DNA of 64,000 bases, taken from Kalmanozyma brasiliensis GHG001 (Eukaryota > Basidiomycota > Ustilaginomycetes > Ustilaginales). The translations under genes and the position numbers were made by a program. The stretch's first letter is position 1. Each line of letters opens with the position of its first letter. Location of the stretch: the NCBI RefSeq assembly GCF_000497045.1, contig NW_015961956.1, positions 414,707 to 478,706 on the forward strand, in the 5' to 3' direction. Under the pieces are notes generated by a model that was not told where the DNA came from, made no database searches, and was given only the letters and a program-made list of their open reading frames with translations. Shown piece after piece: positions 8,750-19,226 of the stretch.

Positions 8750-10573
8750 TCATGCTGAGGAGATATGCTGCTTTAGATCCAACGCGCCTCGTTTTCGTAG
8801 ACGCGCTTCGACCTGCTGACGCAGCAGGCGATTCTCCTCCCGAAGCCTTGCGATAAGTGGACTGAGGCTGTCCTGCAAAGGCGCGGTCTGTTCCATTCGG
8901 CAGGCGCTTGTTGCTGCGGGAAGTTTTGGGGGCGAGCCATGCCTGTGACCTTTGCTGACCTCACGCAGGGGGCTGGCCTGAGAGTGACTAACAAGATCCG
9001 ACTTCCTCCATGCTTCGGTCGGCCGATGCTTGACGATTCTCGGCATGGAGAGCGTGATCCAGACCTTGGCAGCCGGCAGCCGATGGACTGCGATCGTTCT
9101 TCTCAGTACAGGCCGAACTATAGCTGTGACTCTTCCGGCGGCAGCGTTGAGCTCGACACTCTGGGCGAGACCAACCACAGCCACCTGAGTAACTACAGGC
9201 AGCAATGGAGCTAGACGAGGCACGTCTACCAGGCTCTGTCCGAAGATAGGGCAGCATTCCGGGTCGCCAAAGATCGCGGCGTCATGCTCGTACGGTGTAG
9301 GGCCTAGTGAGGAGGGCGAATGGCTAGTCCGTAGTATTAGCCCTGATCGAGACACGAGCAGGTGACTGACGGCTTGCTGATTGTACTCTGGCTTGGACAG
9401 CTCGTCTGGCAGTGACGATGCGCGCGTTGTAGGATCACCGAAAGGATTGTGCAGTACAGCAGCCACTGAGGGTAGTGCCACAGGTCGCATTAGGATCATC
9501 AACTCACGGCGGTGCGAGCTGCAATCTTGTGTCGGCGCGACAATGACGACCTCGACTAACGCTTCCGTTCCGTCTGGAGTCCGCCGCTTGAGGATCATCT
9601 CGCTCCTATTGGGTGTTTGTTCTCTGCTTGAAAGGGCTGATATCGGGGACTGAAGAGAAACGCAAGCGCGCTGCCAACAGTCGACCGCGTGCTTGTCCGC
9701 GAGAAGATCTGAAAACTTGACTCGGCGATCATCGGTCATCCGTGCATGCCATCCCGCGCTCTCGTCGCCACCACTGTCCGTGGTCGAATTGGACAGCAAG
9801 CTGGCGCAGAGACGTGCCGCATCGCTAGTGTACAGGACGGTGTCCGCCAGATCCACAACGACTATGAGATCTGTGAAGACCTGAGGCAGTGCTACGCAGC
9901 TGACTGTCTCGTTTGGGCTCCGTTTCGATTTCTGGTACGATGCAGAATGCTGGACGCTCTGACTCTCGAGAGGAGGCTCGATGGTAGGTTGTGGAAGGAC
10001 TGATCCTTCAGGCCCAACCGCGCCGAGCATTTCGCCGAGTGAGTTTGGGGCAGTGAGGGTCGTTCTGGGCGTGTCTGCCCGCCTTTGCGCACCGCTAGAG
10101 TGCCGGAACACCGGTGGGAAGGCCTGCAGCCCAGACTGAGCCGAGAAGCTTCGGGCTAGCGTCGCAGCCTCGGCGGTATACAGAGAGTCTGTGCTCGCTA
10201 TTTCGAAGGATCGCGGTTGTAGAAAGGCCCAGTCGGATGCCGCTAGAGGCGTACTTGAGCCGATAAGATCATCTACGGGTGGAACGAGACCGGCGAAGCT
10301 GTCCGAAGGCATAGAGATTCCAGCCGTCTGCTGAACAGAGTCAAGCAGCCAGGAAAGGTCTTGCGGCATCGTTATGGCGACAGGTTGCGAGTCCACGATC
10401 AAAGCTGACGCTGTCGGCAGTCGAGGCGCCATGTACTGGTGTGGCCCGGGAAAATCAGCAGAAGGACCGAGCGCACTCGCCTGACATCGCAACAACGATT
10501 GCAGATGGTCGAGCTGATCATCGAGAGTCGAGATAGAGCGGTTGGAAGCTGGCATGGCTGACGTCAAGACCAT
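8750..10573 (-). CDS. Protein with two PAS-like regions and a C-terminal coiled coil
   Basis: I chose the ATG at 10573 (607 residues). The frame stays open upstream to 10852, but that part begins with a non-ATG codon and looks non-coding; an earlier ATG at about 10726 is possible. Residues about 231-363 look like a PAS/PAC unit: VFTDLIVVVDLADTVLYTSD, then RRTPDGTEALVEVVIV, the strand pattern of a PAS core and its PAC tail. A second PAS-like stretch follows (about 406-512: LLVSRSGLILRTS, IFGQSLVD, then beta-rich sequence). The end (about 570-600) is a short charged coil (LREENRLLRQQVEARLRKR). The layout recalls white-collar-type fungal regulators, but neither a GATA zinc finger nor the LOV flavin motif (GRNCRFLQ) is present. 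A sensory or dimerising regulator is the best guess; the assignment rests on pattern only. Confidence 0.6.
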   Translation of the reverse strand: MVLTSAMPASNRSISTLDDQLDHLQSLLRCQASALGPSADFPGPHQYMAPRLPTASALIVDSQPVAITMPQDLSWLLDSVQQTAGISMPSDSFAGLVPPVDDLIGSSTPLAASDWAFLQPRSFEIASTDSLYTAEAATLARSFSAQSGLQAFPPVFRHSSGAQRRADTPRTTLTAPNSLGEMLGAVGPEGSVLPQPTIEPPLESQSVQHSASYQKSKRSPNETVSCVALPQVFTDLIVVVDLADTVLYTSDAARLCASLLSNSTTDSGGDESAGWHARMTDDRRVKFSDLLADKHAVDCWQRACVSLQSPISALSSREQTPNRSEMILKRRTPDGTEALVEVVIVAPTQDCSSHRRELMILMRPVALPSVAAVLHNPFGDPTTRASSLPDELSKPEYNQQAVSHLLVSRSGLILRTSHSPSSLGPTPYEHDAAIFGDPECCPIFGQSLVDVPRLAPLLPVVTQVAVVGLAQSVELNAAAGRVTAIVRPVLRRTIAVHRLPAAKVWITLSMPRIVKHRPTEAWRKSDLVSHSQASPLREVSKGHRHGSPPKLPAATSACRMEQTAPLQDSLSPLIARLREENRLLRQQVEARLRKRGALDLKQHISSA

Positions 10574-13500
10574 CGTGCAGCTGCTCACTGTGTCCGCAGC
10601 GTTACTGCAGCGGGGTGTCCAGGCTTGACGTCTGGAACAAATACATTTGAGCACGCTGCATTCTCCGCGAACGTTGATGTAGCCCACGGTAGGAAGTCGC
10701 AGCTTCCAAGGTGTGCAACAAAGCATGGCGAAAAGGGGCTCTGCTGAATCGAACAGCGTCCATTTTGTCGTCTGGCGACACGTCGCAGACGTCTCGACGG
10801 AGTTGACGGCAAAGCCATACCTTTGCCAGTCAAGCTCAAACTCCCAACTCAATCGTCAAGAGAAGCGCTGCAATCGCGCCAAAGGCTAGCAACGCCAAGT
10901 CACTACCGCGGCGGCGATACGAACCTGGTCCCGGTTGATGCAACCAGAAGCATGAAAGGGTCCGTTGAATGTTGAAAGATCCTCACACCCCTAGCGACGA
11001 CGATGATCGGTTGCCTTTGTGCGAAGTACATCCAACCTTGTCAACTTGATTGGCTCCGAGATGTCAGGAGTTTGTCGTTTGACCCTGTCTCAAGTGCAAA
11101 TCGAGTAGGCATCGTTAGCTGGATGACCCGTAGGAATGTCAGTCAGAACGGACCGGCTACTTACTCGGTCGACGATGGGTCTCGTGTGCAGGACGGGGGC
11201 GGATCACCGATGGTGCCAACGAAACAATCGCGATCGAAAGCTCCTAGCTTGCATGGGATCGTCCTCATCCTGAGTCCAAGCTTTGTAACGCCTGCACAGC
11301 TCGATGCGGCCCACACGACCTATCCATCGCCCTCATTGTCGACAACACAATCGCGGCAGTACCATCCCTTATCACCAGCAACCATAGTCACCACGTCATC
11401 GAGCGCGAGCCTAATTTAAAAAAAACCTTGTTTTTATGGCAAACAAAAAAATAAAGCTCGTCGCGACCCTTTTGCTCGATCCTCGTCCCAGATCGAGGCT
11501 CTCCTCCTCCTGCGCAACACCATTGTCGCGAAGACACCGTGCAAAGAGCCGGTCTTGCTGAGTCCGAATCGCATTGCACATGTGGCCTGATGCTCTTTAA
11601 GCTATGGATCTGCGTGAACAGCAGGTGTGCCATGTACCATGGTATCGCTGCGTTCGGTTGGAGAAAGTGTCTTGCCGAAGCGGAGATGGTTCCCGAGAAA
11701 CGCAGAGGTGACACAAGGTGTCCTCGCTAATGCAAATGGATTGGCCCATTCGGTTCGGCCTATGGTTGCTGCCGAATGAAAGCTCGAGTCATGTTGAACT
11801 GTAGCATTCGACTTGGTGCCTAAGCGACGCCTCTGCGACTTGTCCCGAACAAAGCTGCAGGAGATGCACGCGATCGCATCCGCCAGCCTGCCAAGAATCG
11901 ATTCTTTTGATCTTGGCATCCGAAGGTCGGATGTGGTAGCTCGGGCAAAAGTCGAACGGCCTGTCGAAAGACCGGGAGAGAGACGACCTCACAGTCAGAT
12001 ACGTTCTGGATTCGGGAATCGGAACACGCACACAATAGCGTCGTGCGAGCGGAGTATATGATACACAATGGGGGCAATCCCCGATTAAGTCTCCGAGCGT
12101 TGGTGGCTTGAACTGCGTCTGAATGGTGTGGCTTTGAGACTGCCTCGCAACTCAGCGAGACGGGACCGTCATATCGCAGTGTGCTGCGTGCAAGCTCTTT
12201 CTGCAGTATGAGCATGGCACAGACGGCAATGTACGCTATGCCATCTAAGTCAGTCCCTCACCTGACCGATACCGAAAATTCTTCCTCGGACGTCGGACAA
12301 ACTGTTCCCTGCGACCAAAACTTATGCGATCGACGGTCAACCACACCTTTCGCAGCGCGGGAAACTCACGTTGTACAGATGCCACGTGTCGCCGGCAAAA
12401 ACTTTTCTCGGGACCGATGACAGACGGCGCTCAGCTAAGTCGGGCGGCAACGAGTGAACCCGTCGTGCTCGGCTTCGCTCTGATACGGGCCGAGGAGCAG
12501 CAGACAGATCAGCAAGAGGCAGACGCAAGCCTAATCCGTAGGAACATGTTTCGCACGGCGACCCATTGGCAGCGCACGACGACGTCAGAAACACTCTCCG
12601 CGTGCAGCGGGCGGCGTTGAGCGTTGGAAGGAAAATCTTTTAAACCTTGAAGAAAATACACTCCGACAACGTGGAACGCCGAAGCCTATCCCGATTCGTG
12701 GGCGGACGCATTCGTGAGCCAGCAGGCGAGCAAAGCGTCACAAGAGGTCGTAGGAAGCAACTTTGCTGCGAATTGATGGTGTTGGCGGCCTTGAGACGGC
12801 GCTGCTAGCGCGGGAGGACCCAAGCGAGGCAAAGGTGGAAAGCTGTTCGGCAGGCGGATGAAAGCTTGCTCGGCTGCGCTATGAGATGGCCTCCGCGACA
12901 TTCGGCTCGCTTGGCGAAGCTCTGTGCCTTGCAAGCTCAAGCGAGGTAAGCAAGTGTCAATCATGCAACGTGTCAAGTTCCTGAAAGATGCTGACGTTGC
13001 CGACCATGCCGCTCCTCGTCTCGGACCCATGGCTCACTCGGCAGCTGATCGCCTTAATGTCAGCCCTGCGACATCGCAACACTCTCTGCGTCGATACCTC
13101 GGCCCGGCAGTAAGCGCGCTCGAGCTTCTGGAGGTGGGTCCAAGTTTTGACGTCCCGCACAGCCGTCCGGGATTTGCTCGAGGTGCATGCTGGTGGGTTT
13201 GCATCGGGCGTCGCCCACGTCCTGCCCGCTGCAGCCCTTCCGATCGTCGCTGGAAGAAAAAGTCTCACACGCGCGCGCCCCTATTTGCTCCCGCGTCGCC
13301 GTGTTTCGTGGTTCCGTAGCCGCTTCTTAGAACCATCCGCATGCCATCCTCAAATTCGACGGGATCGCATCAATGCGTCTAGAAGCGTCAAGCTGGTGGC
13401 GAGAAGACGCGGACGGACACATCTCGGTCGCTCTCGATGGACGAGAGCAATGAGCACCGAGGCATGTGTGCAACAAGGATAGGGGCTCGCTCTATTGTTT

Positions 13501-14635
13501 GTCACCCACCTCGTGCCACTCTTTTGAGTTGTCGAACCTCGCCTTTCATCCATGCACCTCTTCGTCAACGTCAAAAAGACACCACGGCGGAATCTACACG
13601 TCGCCCTGAGAACGGCACGCGGAGTATAACGGCCTTTGCTCAGCAGGGTGGTTAACATGGCTGAGTCATGGCAGATGAAGCGGAGAACAGGCGGACACAG
13701 ATGAACGCTGAGCGATGCCGAGTGCCGAGCGGGAGGCAGAGACGTACAGCGGGCAATGGCCAAGACGGGCAAACGTGCAGACGACCGAGAAGGCGGGTTG
13801 CGTGCCGGCTTGGGAGGGTACTGGCGACGCAGATCCCTGTCAGCACCAGAGGCTTGAATGGTTGACCGACCCTCGCTACCGCTGGCTTCTGTCAGACTCT
13901 CAAATTGGTTTTAGCGCTCTCTTGGACGACATGGCCGAACGAAAGAGGGTGTTTAGCTGAGCTTGATTTCGAGACACCGAAGTGCAATTGATACTGGTCA
14001 AGTGCGGCACCTCGTCGTCATGCGACGGCATCCTCTTTTTGTGTTCCTGACCAACTCCGCTAGTCTTGGGTTTGGTGTGCTTGGCCTGCACCGGCCTTTG
14101 CTCAAAAACAAACTTGTGACGCATTTTGCGCAGAGTTCCCTCGTTCTGCCTTGCCGAGCCACGCGCGTGGCCGGAAGCCCTGTACCGAGAGAAAGAGCCC
14201 TTGGGCTTGCACAAGCGAGAGGCTTCTGTCAGCCTCGTTGCTGCGTGGTGCCGTCCGAGGCTTCTCTACATCGTCATTGCTTATTGTGCCGCTGTGAGCT
14301 GTCCGAGCGTGAGCCGCCGCGATAAACTCTGCTTGCTATCTCTCGGTTGTATGCTACGCTCTTCGTCCTCCTTCATCCTCTTGACCCACCACCGACATCA
14401 CCACTTGCTCGCTATCATCGTCAGCTCATAGCTTCATCTACTTCGTCCAACTCATACCTGAATTCCTGCTCGTTCTTCATCTCTTGAACCCCACGCAGCA
14501 GCCAAGCTCCCTCACATCCCACCGTTGACAATTGACAACTCAGGAGTCTTCTTCGGTCATATCAACGTCAACCACTCGCCAGCACAACCCAACCCACCGA
14601 CATTTGCTCCTGCTTCTCGTACAGCGAGACGATCA
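10574..14635. other. Gene-poor stretch of about 4 kb between the PAS-like gene and the receiver gene
   Basis: Many short frames occur on both strands (up to about 140 codons), but none shows a recognisable domain, a convincing ATG and normal codon pattern together. AT-rich runs lie at about 11415-11455. The last few hundred bases (about 14330-14520) are pyrimidine-rich and fit a 5' leader of the receiver gene. It may hold long upstream regulatory sequence or a non-coding RNA; I cannot tell which. Confidence 0.5.
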
Positions 14636-15439
14636 ATGTCAGCGATCCTCATGTCGCACCCATCATCCAGCCCGAGCATGGCGTACGACCCGTACTATAA
14701 CTCTTCCTCCTCGTCCTCCTCGTCCTCTTGCTACGACTACTCGTCCAACTCTTCACCCTCTACCACGCCTCCACCGCCGTCGACCTCCGCAGCAGCGCTG
14801 CAGCAAGCCACTTCGATCATGTGCGGCGCCAGCTCACCCGAGGACTCGCTGCCATTCACCGTCCTTGTCGTAGACGACAACCCGATCAACCGCAAGGTGC
14901 TCACCATCCCGCTTCGCAAGCAAAACATCCACGTCGTCGAGGCCGAAAACGGACTCGAGGCTGTGCACCGATATGCGCAGTATCGACCCGCGCTGGTGCT
15001 GATGGACATCTCGATGCCCATCATGGACGGCTTTGAGGCGACACGCCAGATCCGCATGCACGAGCAGGCGCAGTCTGCCAACCCCCCGGATGTCGAGACC
15101 TCCGGCGCGCTAGGCGAGGTCATCGAGATGGTTCTCACCCATCAACGAGCGAGGATCGTCGCAGCGACAACGCACAGCGCGGACAGGGACTTTGACGAAG
15201 GCAAGCAGGCCGGGATGGACGACTGGTTGTTGAAGCCCATCAGGCCGAGTGTGCTCGTGCAGGACATTCTCGAGTACAGGAGGAATCATCTGCAGGAGTT
15301 CGCGGCGACTCTCGGCGCCCTCGGGGTCGCAGGGATGGGCGTCGCCGCAGGGGAAACGGCCATGGAGATGGTCATGGACCAGGCGGGAACGCCGACCAAC
15401 ACCACGGCCCCTGCCACTGCCGCCAGCATCACGGCCTAA
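14636..15439 (+). CDS. Stand-alone response-regulator receiver protein
   Basis: The first ATG in frame is at 14636 and gives 267 residues. Residues 1-70 are disordered, with runs of Ser, Tyr and Pro. Residues about 72-215 are a CheY-like receiver: acidic pair D80-D81 (VLVVDDN), phospho-acceptor D124 (LVLMDISMPIMDG), switch residue T178 (VAATTHSA) and K200 (LLKP). All catalytic positions are present, so it should accept phosphate from a histidine kinase or Hpt protein. D124 to T178 spans 54 residues against about 30 in typical receivers, which means an insertion of about 24 residues in the alpha3-beta4 region. No DNA-binding domain follows; the tail is Gly/Ala/Met/Thr-rich. It is not Skn7 (no HSF domain) and is shorter than known Ssk1 proteins. 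Confidence 0.88.
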   Translation: MSAILMSHPSSSPSMAYDPYYNSSSSSSSSSCYDYSSNSSPSTTPPPPSTSAAALQQATSIMCGASSPEDSLPFTVLVVDDNPINRKVLTIPLRKQNIHVVEAENGLEAVHRYAQYRPALVLMDISMPIMDGFEATRQIRMHEQAQSANPPDVETSGALGEVIEMVLTHQRARIVAATTHSADRDFDEGKQAGMDDWLLKPIRPSVLVQDILEYRRNHLQEFAATLGALGVAGMGVAAGETAMEMVMDQAGTPTNTTAPATAASITA

Positions 15440-16190
15440 GCCCAAGTTGCTCGACACTCTTTCGTTGTGTTTCACTGTATAGACCCCCGCATCGCATTCG
15501 CATATTCAGGCTAGCCTGCTCACCCCCCATCTCACACATCGCATTTGTACTTGTATCTATTCATACATCGCTCTCTCTCTCTCTCTCGATCGCTTCTCGA
15601 TCTCTTCTCGCTGTCTATCTCTCTCTTGCTCTATGTCTTTGATCTCAGTCAACGAAGCTTATCTACCACATCCCAGCGTGTGGTGCGAACATGAAAGCTA
15701 CGAGCAGTCTGCCGGACGAGTTCGAATTCAAGCCCATGGCTCAAATACAGGCTCTCGCGTTTGCTTGACGAAAGAGGGGGCGGGCGGCACCATGTCAAGT
15801 GCACATCGCACTCGACGGTCTGCTTCGTGCACTTCCGGGCTTGGGATTGACCACGGTCCATGTTTCATCCGTCTAGCGGCCGCAAACATCGTGATGCCGT
15901 ATGAGTCTCTATCAAAGTGCTGGCCGGCATGCTGCCGAACACGGCGAAGCGGCAAGCCCCGGCCGTTTCCCGGCACGATCGCCCGTTGCCAGTGCGGCTT
16001 ATGACCCTCGACCGCACTCCAACATTGCCGCTCTTCCCGCCGCCAGCTGCCGTCACACAGTCCATCTACCTATACATCCCTTCATAATCCTCCATCGATC
16101 GCCTCCATAACATCCACCACAAGCGAGAACACTATCAAAAACATGTTCGATTGCACGAGCCCATTATGTAGATGCTGAAGCCGGGGACGA
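15440..16190. other. Intergenic: 3' flanks of the receiver and VTC1 genes
   Basis: The genes converge here. Apart from a pyrimidine-rich microsatellite at 15571-15632, I see nothing coding. Confidence 0.6.
15571..15632. repeat. CT microsatellite and pyrimidine tract
   Basis: Eight CT units (15571-15586) are followed by an imperfect TCTC-rich tract. It lies about 130 nt after the receiver stop codon, so it is probably 3' UTR or flank. Confidence 0.8.
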
Positions 16191-16826
16191 TCAGGCGTTG
16201 AATCGGAGGATAAAGTTGACCAGCACAGCGATCAACAGCATGACGCTGAGGACGGTGGGGCCCAACCTGTCGTCGTACGGCCCGCTGCCGCGGTTGCGGA
16301 TCGCGCTCGCTCGCCAGTGGTACGTGAGCAGGGCGTAGACCATGATCGCCATCGCTACATACCGAAACGCCAAAGAAGGAAGTCAGCAAGAGGCAATGGG
16401 AGCGTGAGGGGGAGAGTTCGGGGTGCGGGCACTCACCAACAAACGAGAACATGGCAGCAGAGATGCGACCGATGCGGTCACCAAAGTTGAGCAACCCCGC
16501 GGCGAGAGCGGAGAGCGTGACGGTGAAGTTGAGCCATGACAGGACTGCGATGCGAGCAGAGGGAGCGTAAACACGGATGCAAAGAGGTAGAGAGTCAGTG
16601 GGCCGCTCCAGAGACCGAAAGATAGCCCTGCAGTCAAGTCTTGAAGGCTCTCGTGATGATCGTGGCAGACCAAAGAAAGTTTTCAACTTTGGGCTGGATG
16701 AGAGTAAGGATGTGTGGATCAAGACGTACAAGTTCGCTCGTTGGCAAAGAAGACCTTGGGCTCGACACGCACTGGAAGCGCGATGCGCTTGCCAGCGGTA
16801 CGTTGGAGGAGTGGCTGCGTCGACAT
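16191..16826 (-). CDS. VTC1: Vacuolar transporter chaperone subunit 1 (VTC1), three exons
   Basis: I joined three exons on the minus strand: 16826-16730, 16544-16437 and 16354-16191, with GT-AG introns of 185 and 82 nt. Together they give 122 residues, close to yeast Vtc1 (129). Conserved family sequence is contiguous across both junctions: [14 protein letters not shown] and [20 protein letters not shown], then [14 protein letters not shown], then [14 protein letters not shown] and [13 protein letters not shown], ending VNFILRF. It is a DUF202 protein with three membrane helices. Vtc1 is the small membrane subunit of the VTC complex, which makes polyphosphate from ATP and moves it into the vacuole. 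Introns split codons, which explains why no single frame shows the gene. In yeast it is a phosphate-response gene. Confidence 0.96.
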
Positions 16827-17936
16827 TGTGTGTATTAGTATGCTGGATCCGAGTCGGTTGTGTGTGCTTCACGGAGCGGTGCGATAAGGAGCGGCTGCGC
16901 GACGGTGGGCTGATACGATAAGCGAGCGGCGATAGTGCCAAAAGCGAGCGATGCTGGGTGCGGGCGGGTGTCGGATGGTCGAAGGTGGATGATGCAGGTG
17001 GTCACGAAGGAAGGCAGCAACGACGACGACGACGACAAAGGAAGGAAAGAGCAAAAGGACGAGGCTCGAGCTCACCCACCTTAGCCGATGGACCGCAACC
17101 CACCCAATCTCAGTCTAAACGAGCGAGCCAAAGGGCATGAAACCCGAAAAAAGAAATCGATTTCCTCCGCTTCTACCGGCGACGAAAATCGAACAAGTCT
17201 AGCCCTCCTTGGGTGCACGAGCTTGCAAGGCGTCCGTCCCTCGCTGCCAGCCCGCAATGACGAGGTAACAAACAGATCACCGGTGTGTGCGAGGTGCGTG
17301 TGTGTCCCACAAATGAAAGAAAGCCGGCCCGTGATTCGTTTTGAATCAAGGCGATGCATCCGCCAAAACCGAGCTTTGGGACCCGCAAAAAGGTGGTCGT
17401 CAATTTAAAATTGGCTCGAACCATTGTTTCGATTGGTTTGCAAGCTTCACACTCTCTCTTTCCAACCATGTGCTCCCAACCTTGATTCAGTACTCGCCAT
17501 GAACAAGCCTGTATCAAGCTTGATCGTCCTCATGAGCCCATGACCTTGAAGATGACCACAATGAGAGCACAGTGAGGCCATGATGACGGTCGAGCTGACG
17601 AGCAAAGGACGAAAATCCCATCGAAGCGGAGAACGAAATCGGATGCGCACGTGCGCTCTATTCTGCAGCTTCGTGCATATCCAGCCATTGTTTCAGAGGA
17701 TGGACTTGTATCGGCCGATAAACTTTGGCCCTGCCTCAAGCTCGACCGCACCTGGTCCAAGGTCACACGAGCAGGCCTCTCCATCCTTGGCAGCCTGTTC
17801 AGCTTGTGTTGTGGAAACGATTGTACGTTTCGAATTGGAACAGAGATGCTATGTACAAAAGTGCGGGACAGAGGACGAGTCGACAGCAGTGCTAGTGAAG
17901 GTTGGTAACAACGAGCTCTAATGCAAACGCTCGAGC
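16827..17936. other. Intergenic: upstream region of VTC1
   Basis: This holds the VTC1 promoter side and the 3' flank of the DUF3429 gene. Several short frames are seen but none is convincing. A CACGTG motif lies at 17648-17653. Confidence 0.55.
17648..17653. promoter_or_regulatory. CACGTG E-box upstream of VTC1
   Basis: The motif sits in GCGCACGTGCGC, about 820 nt upstream of the VTC1 start codon. In yeast, Pho4 binds CACGTG in the promoters of VTC genes. The distance is long and a six-base palindrome is common by chance, so this is a weak call. Confidence 0.2.
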
Positions 17937-19226
17937 CTACTCGTCCTTCTCCTCGTCGCCTTCGCTGTCCTCCTTGTCCTCCTTCTCTTCATCCTCCTTC
18001 TTCTTCTCATCGACATCCTTCTTCTCGGCCTTGGCGTCCTGCTCCTTCTTCTTCTCCTCCTGCTCCTTCTTCTTCTTCTCCGCCTCCTCCTTCTCCTTCT
18101 CCTTGCGCTCCTCCTCCTTGCGCTTCGGGTTGCCGATCGTCACATAGCTATCGCCCTTGGCACCCGCACTCGTGGCCTCAACATCACCGCCCACCTCGGT
18201 GTGCTTGATCACGCCCCCTTTGTTGCCGTGCGCGCTCTGCTGGAGCAGCTTCATCTTGGTGGGGCCATCCGCCTTGACCTCTTCGGCGAGCTTGGCTGCG
18301 GTGCCGCCGAGGGTGCTGCGGCTGTTGGGCGCGTAGTAGTTGGTACCGGCGAGGGTAGCGATGATGCTCGAACCGACGGCGAGGGTGAGCCAGAAGCGGT
18401 AGGTGGAGTACCACTTGGGGACCCAGCCGGCGGTGGTTGCGCGCAGGTCGATGAACCAGGCCGCTACGAAGGCCGCCCACTGGCCGATAAGTGCCATCTG
18501 GGGGGCCAGCAGCAGAGTAGGCCAGCCGAGAGCAAGGGGAAGCACACCGATGGCATAGCGCATGTTCCCAATGCGTCCACCGTACTTGCTAAACTCGAAT
18601 CCCCAATGAATAGCACCCAAGAAGGAGAGCAGAACAGCACCGAAGCCGACCTGAATGTTCTGCGCATGCAGCAGCAGCGCACTCGCCGTCTCGCTGTCCA
18701 TCGACTTGTCCAGCCCCATGCTCACCTGGTGCTCCGTCCGCGCGAGCCAGATCGACGCCGCCGCCGTGCTCACGTACGGGATGATACCGGCGCTACCCCA
18801 GAGCAGAGCCGGACGCGGCACTTCTTGTGCCATCTCGGACGTGATGCTCTTGGCGTCCTTGAGGATTTCGGCCGCACCAGAGGCACCTCCACCGCCGCCG
18901 CTCGTGTTGGCACCAGATCCGGTCGCTTCCGATGACTGAGACGCACCGCCGCCCGCAATGGCCGACTCGACACTCGATCGGATCGACTTGGCTTCCTCCT
19001 TGATGTTCTGCTTCGTGTGCGACCACGAGTCCGAGGCAGGCTTGCCCGATTGCGGGTTGGCTGCACGGGACTGCAACGACGTGTGCAGAGCTCGAAGCTG
19101 CACGGGCGCTAGCAGGGTTCGGCGAGAGGCAAGAGTGGTTGCCTTTGCAACCGAGAGGGTCGCACTGGCGCCGCGCTGGCTGCGGAAGCCAGTGGCCAGG
19201 ACGCTACGAGAGACGGCTCCGATCAT
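17937..19226 (-). CDS. DUF3429 (TMEM69-like) mitochondrial membrane protein with a KE-rich tail
   Basis: The 429-residue protein starts with a clear mitochondrial presequence (about 1-55, Arg/Ser/Ala-rich, no acidic residues, ending near LRALHTSLQSR). A Gly/Ser-rich linker follows. Residues about 135-300 hold the DUF3429 core: PALLWGSAGIIPYVSTAAA, then VLLSFLGAIHWGFEF, YAIGVLPLALGW and AAWFIDL, giving about five membrane helices. The family is found in bacteria and in mitochondria (TMEM69); its function is not known. The tail (about 355-429) is almost only Lys, Glu and Asp in KEKE-like runs and looks disordered. Such a tail is longer than usual for the family and may face the matrix or the intermembrane space. 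Confidence 0.9.
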   Translation of the reverse strand: MIGAVSRSVLATGFRSQRGASATLSVAKATTLASRRTLLAPVQLRALHTSLQSRAANPQSGKPASDSWSHTKQNIKEEAKSIRSSVESAIAGGGASQSSEATGSGANTSGGGGGASGAAEILKDAKSITSEMAQEVPRPALLWGSAGIIPYVSTAAASIWLARTEHQVSMGLDKSMDSETASALLLHAQNIQVGFGAVLLSFLGAIHWGFEFSKYGGRIGNMRYAIGVLPLALGWPTLLLAPQMALIGQWAAFVAAWFIDLRATTAGWVPKWYSTYRFWLTLAVGSSIIATLAGTNYYAPNSRSTLGGTAAKLAEEVKADGPTKMKLLQQSAHGNKGGVIKHTEVGGDVEATSAGAKGDSYVTIGNPKRKEEERKEKEKEEAEKKKKEQEEKKKEQDAKAEKKDVDEKKKEDEEKEDKEDSEGDEEKDE

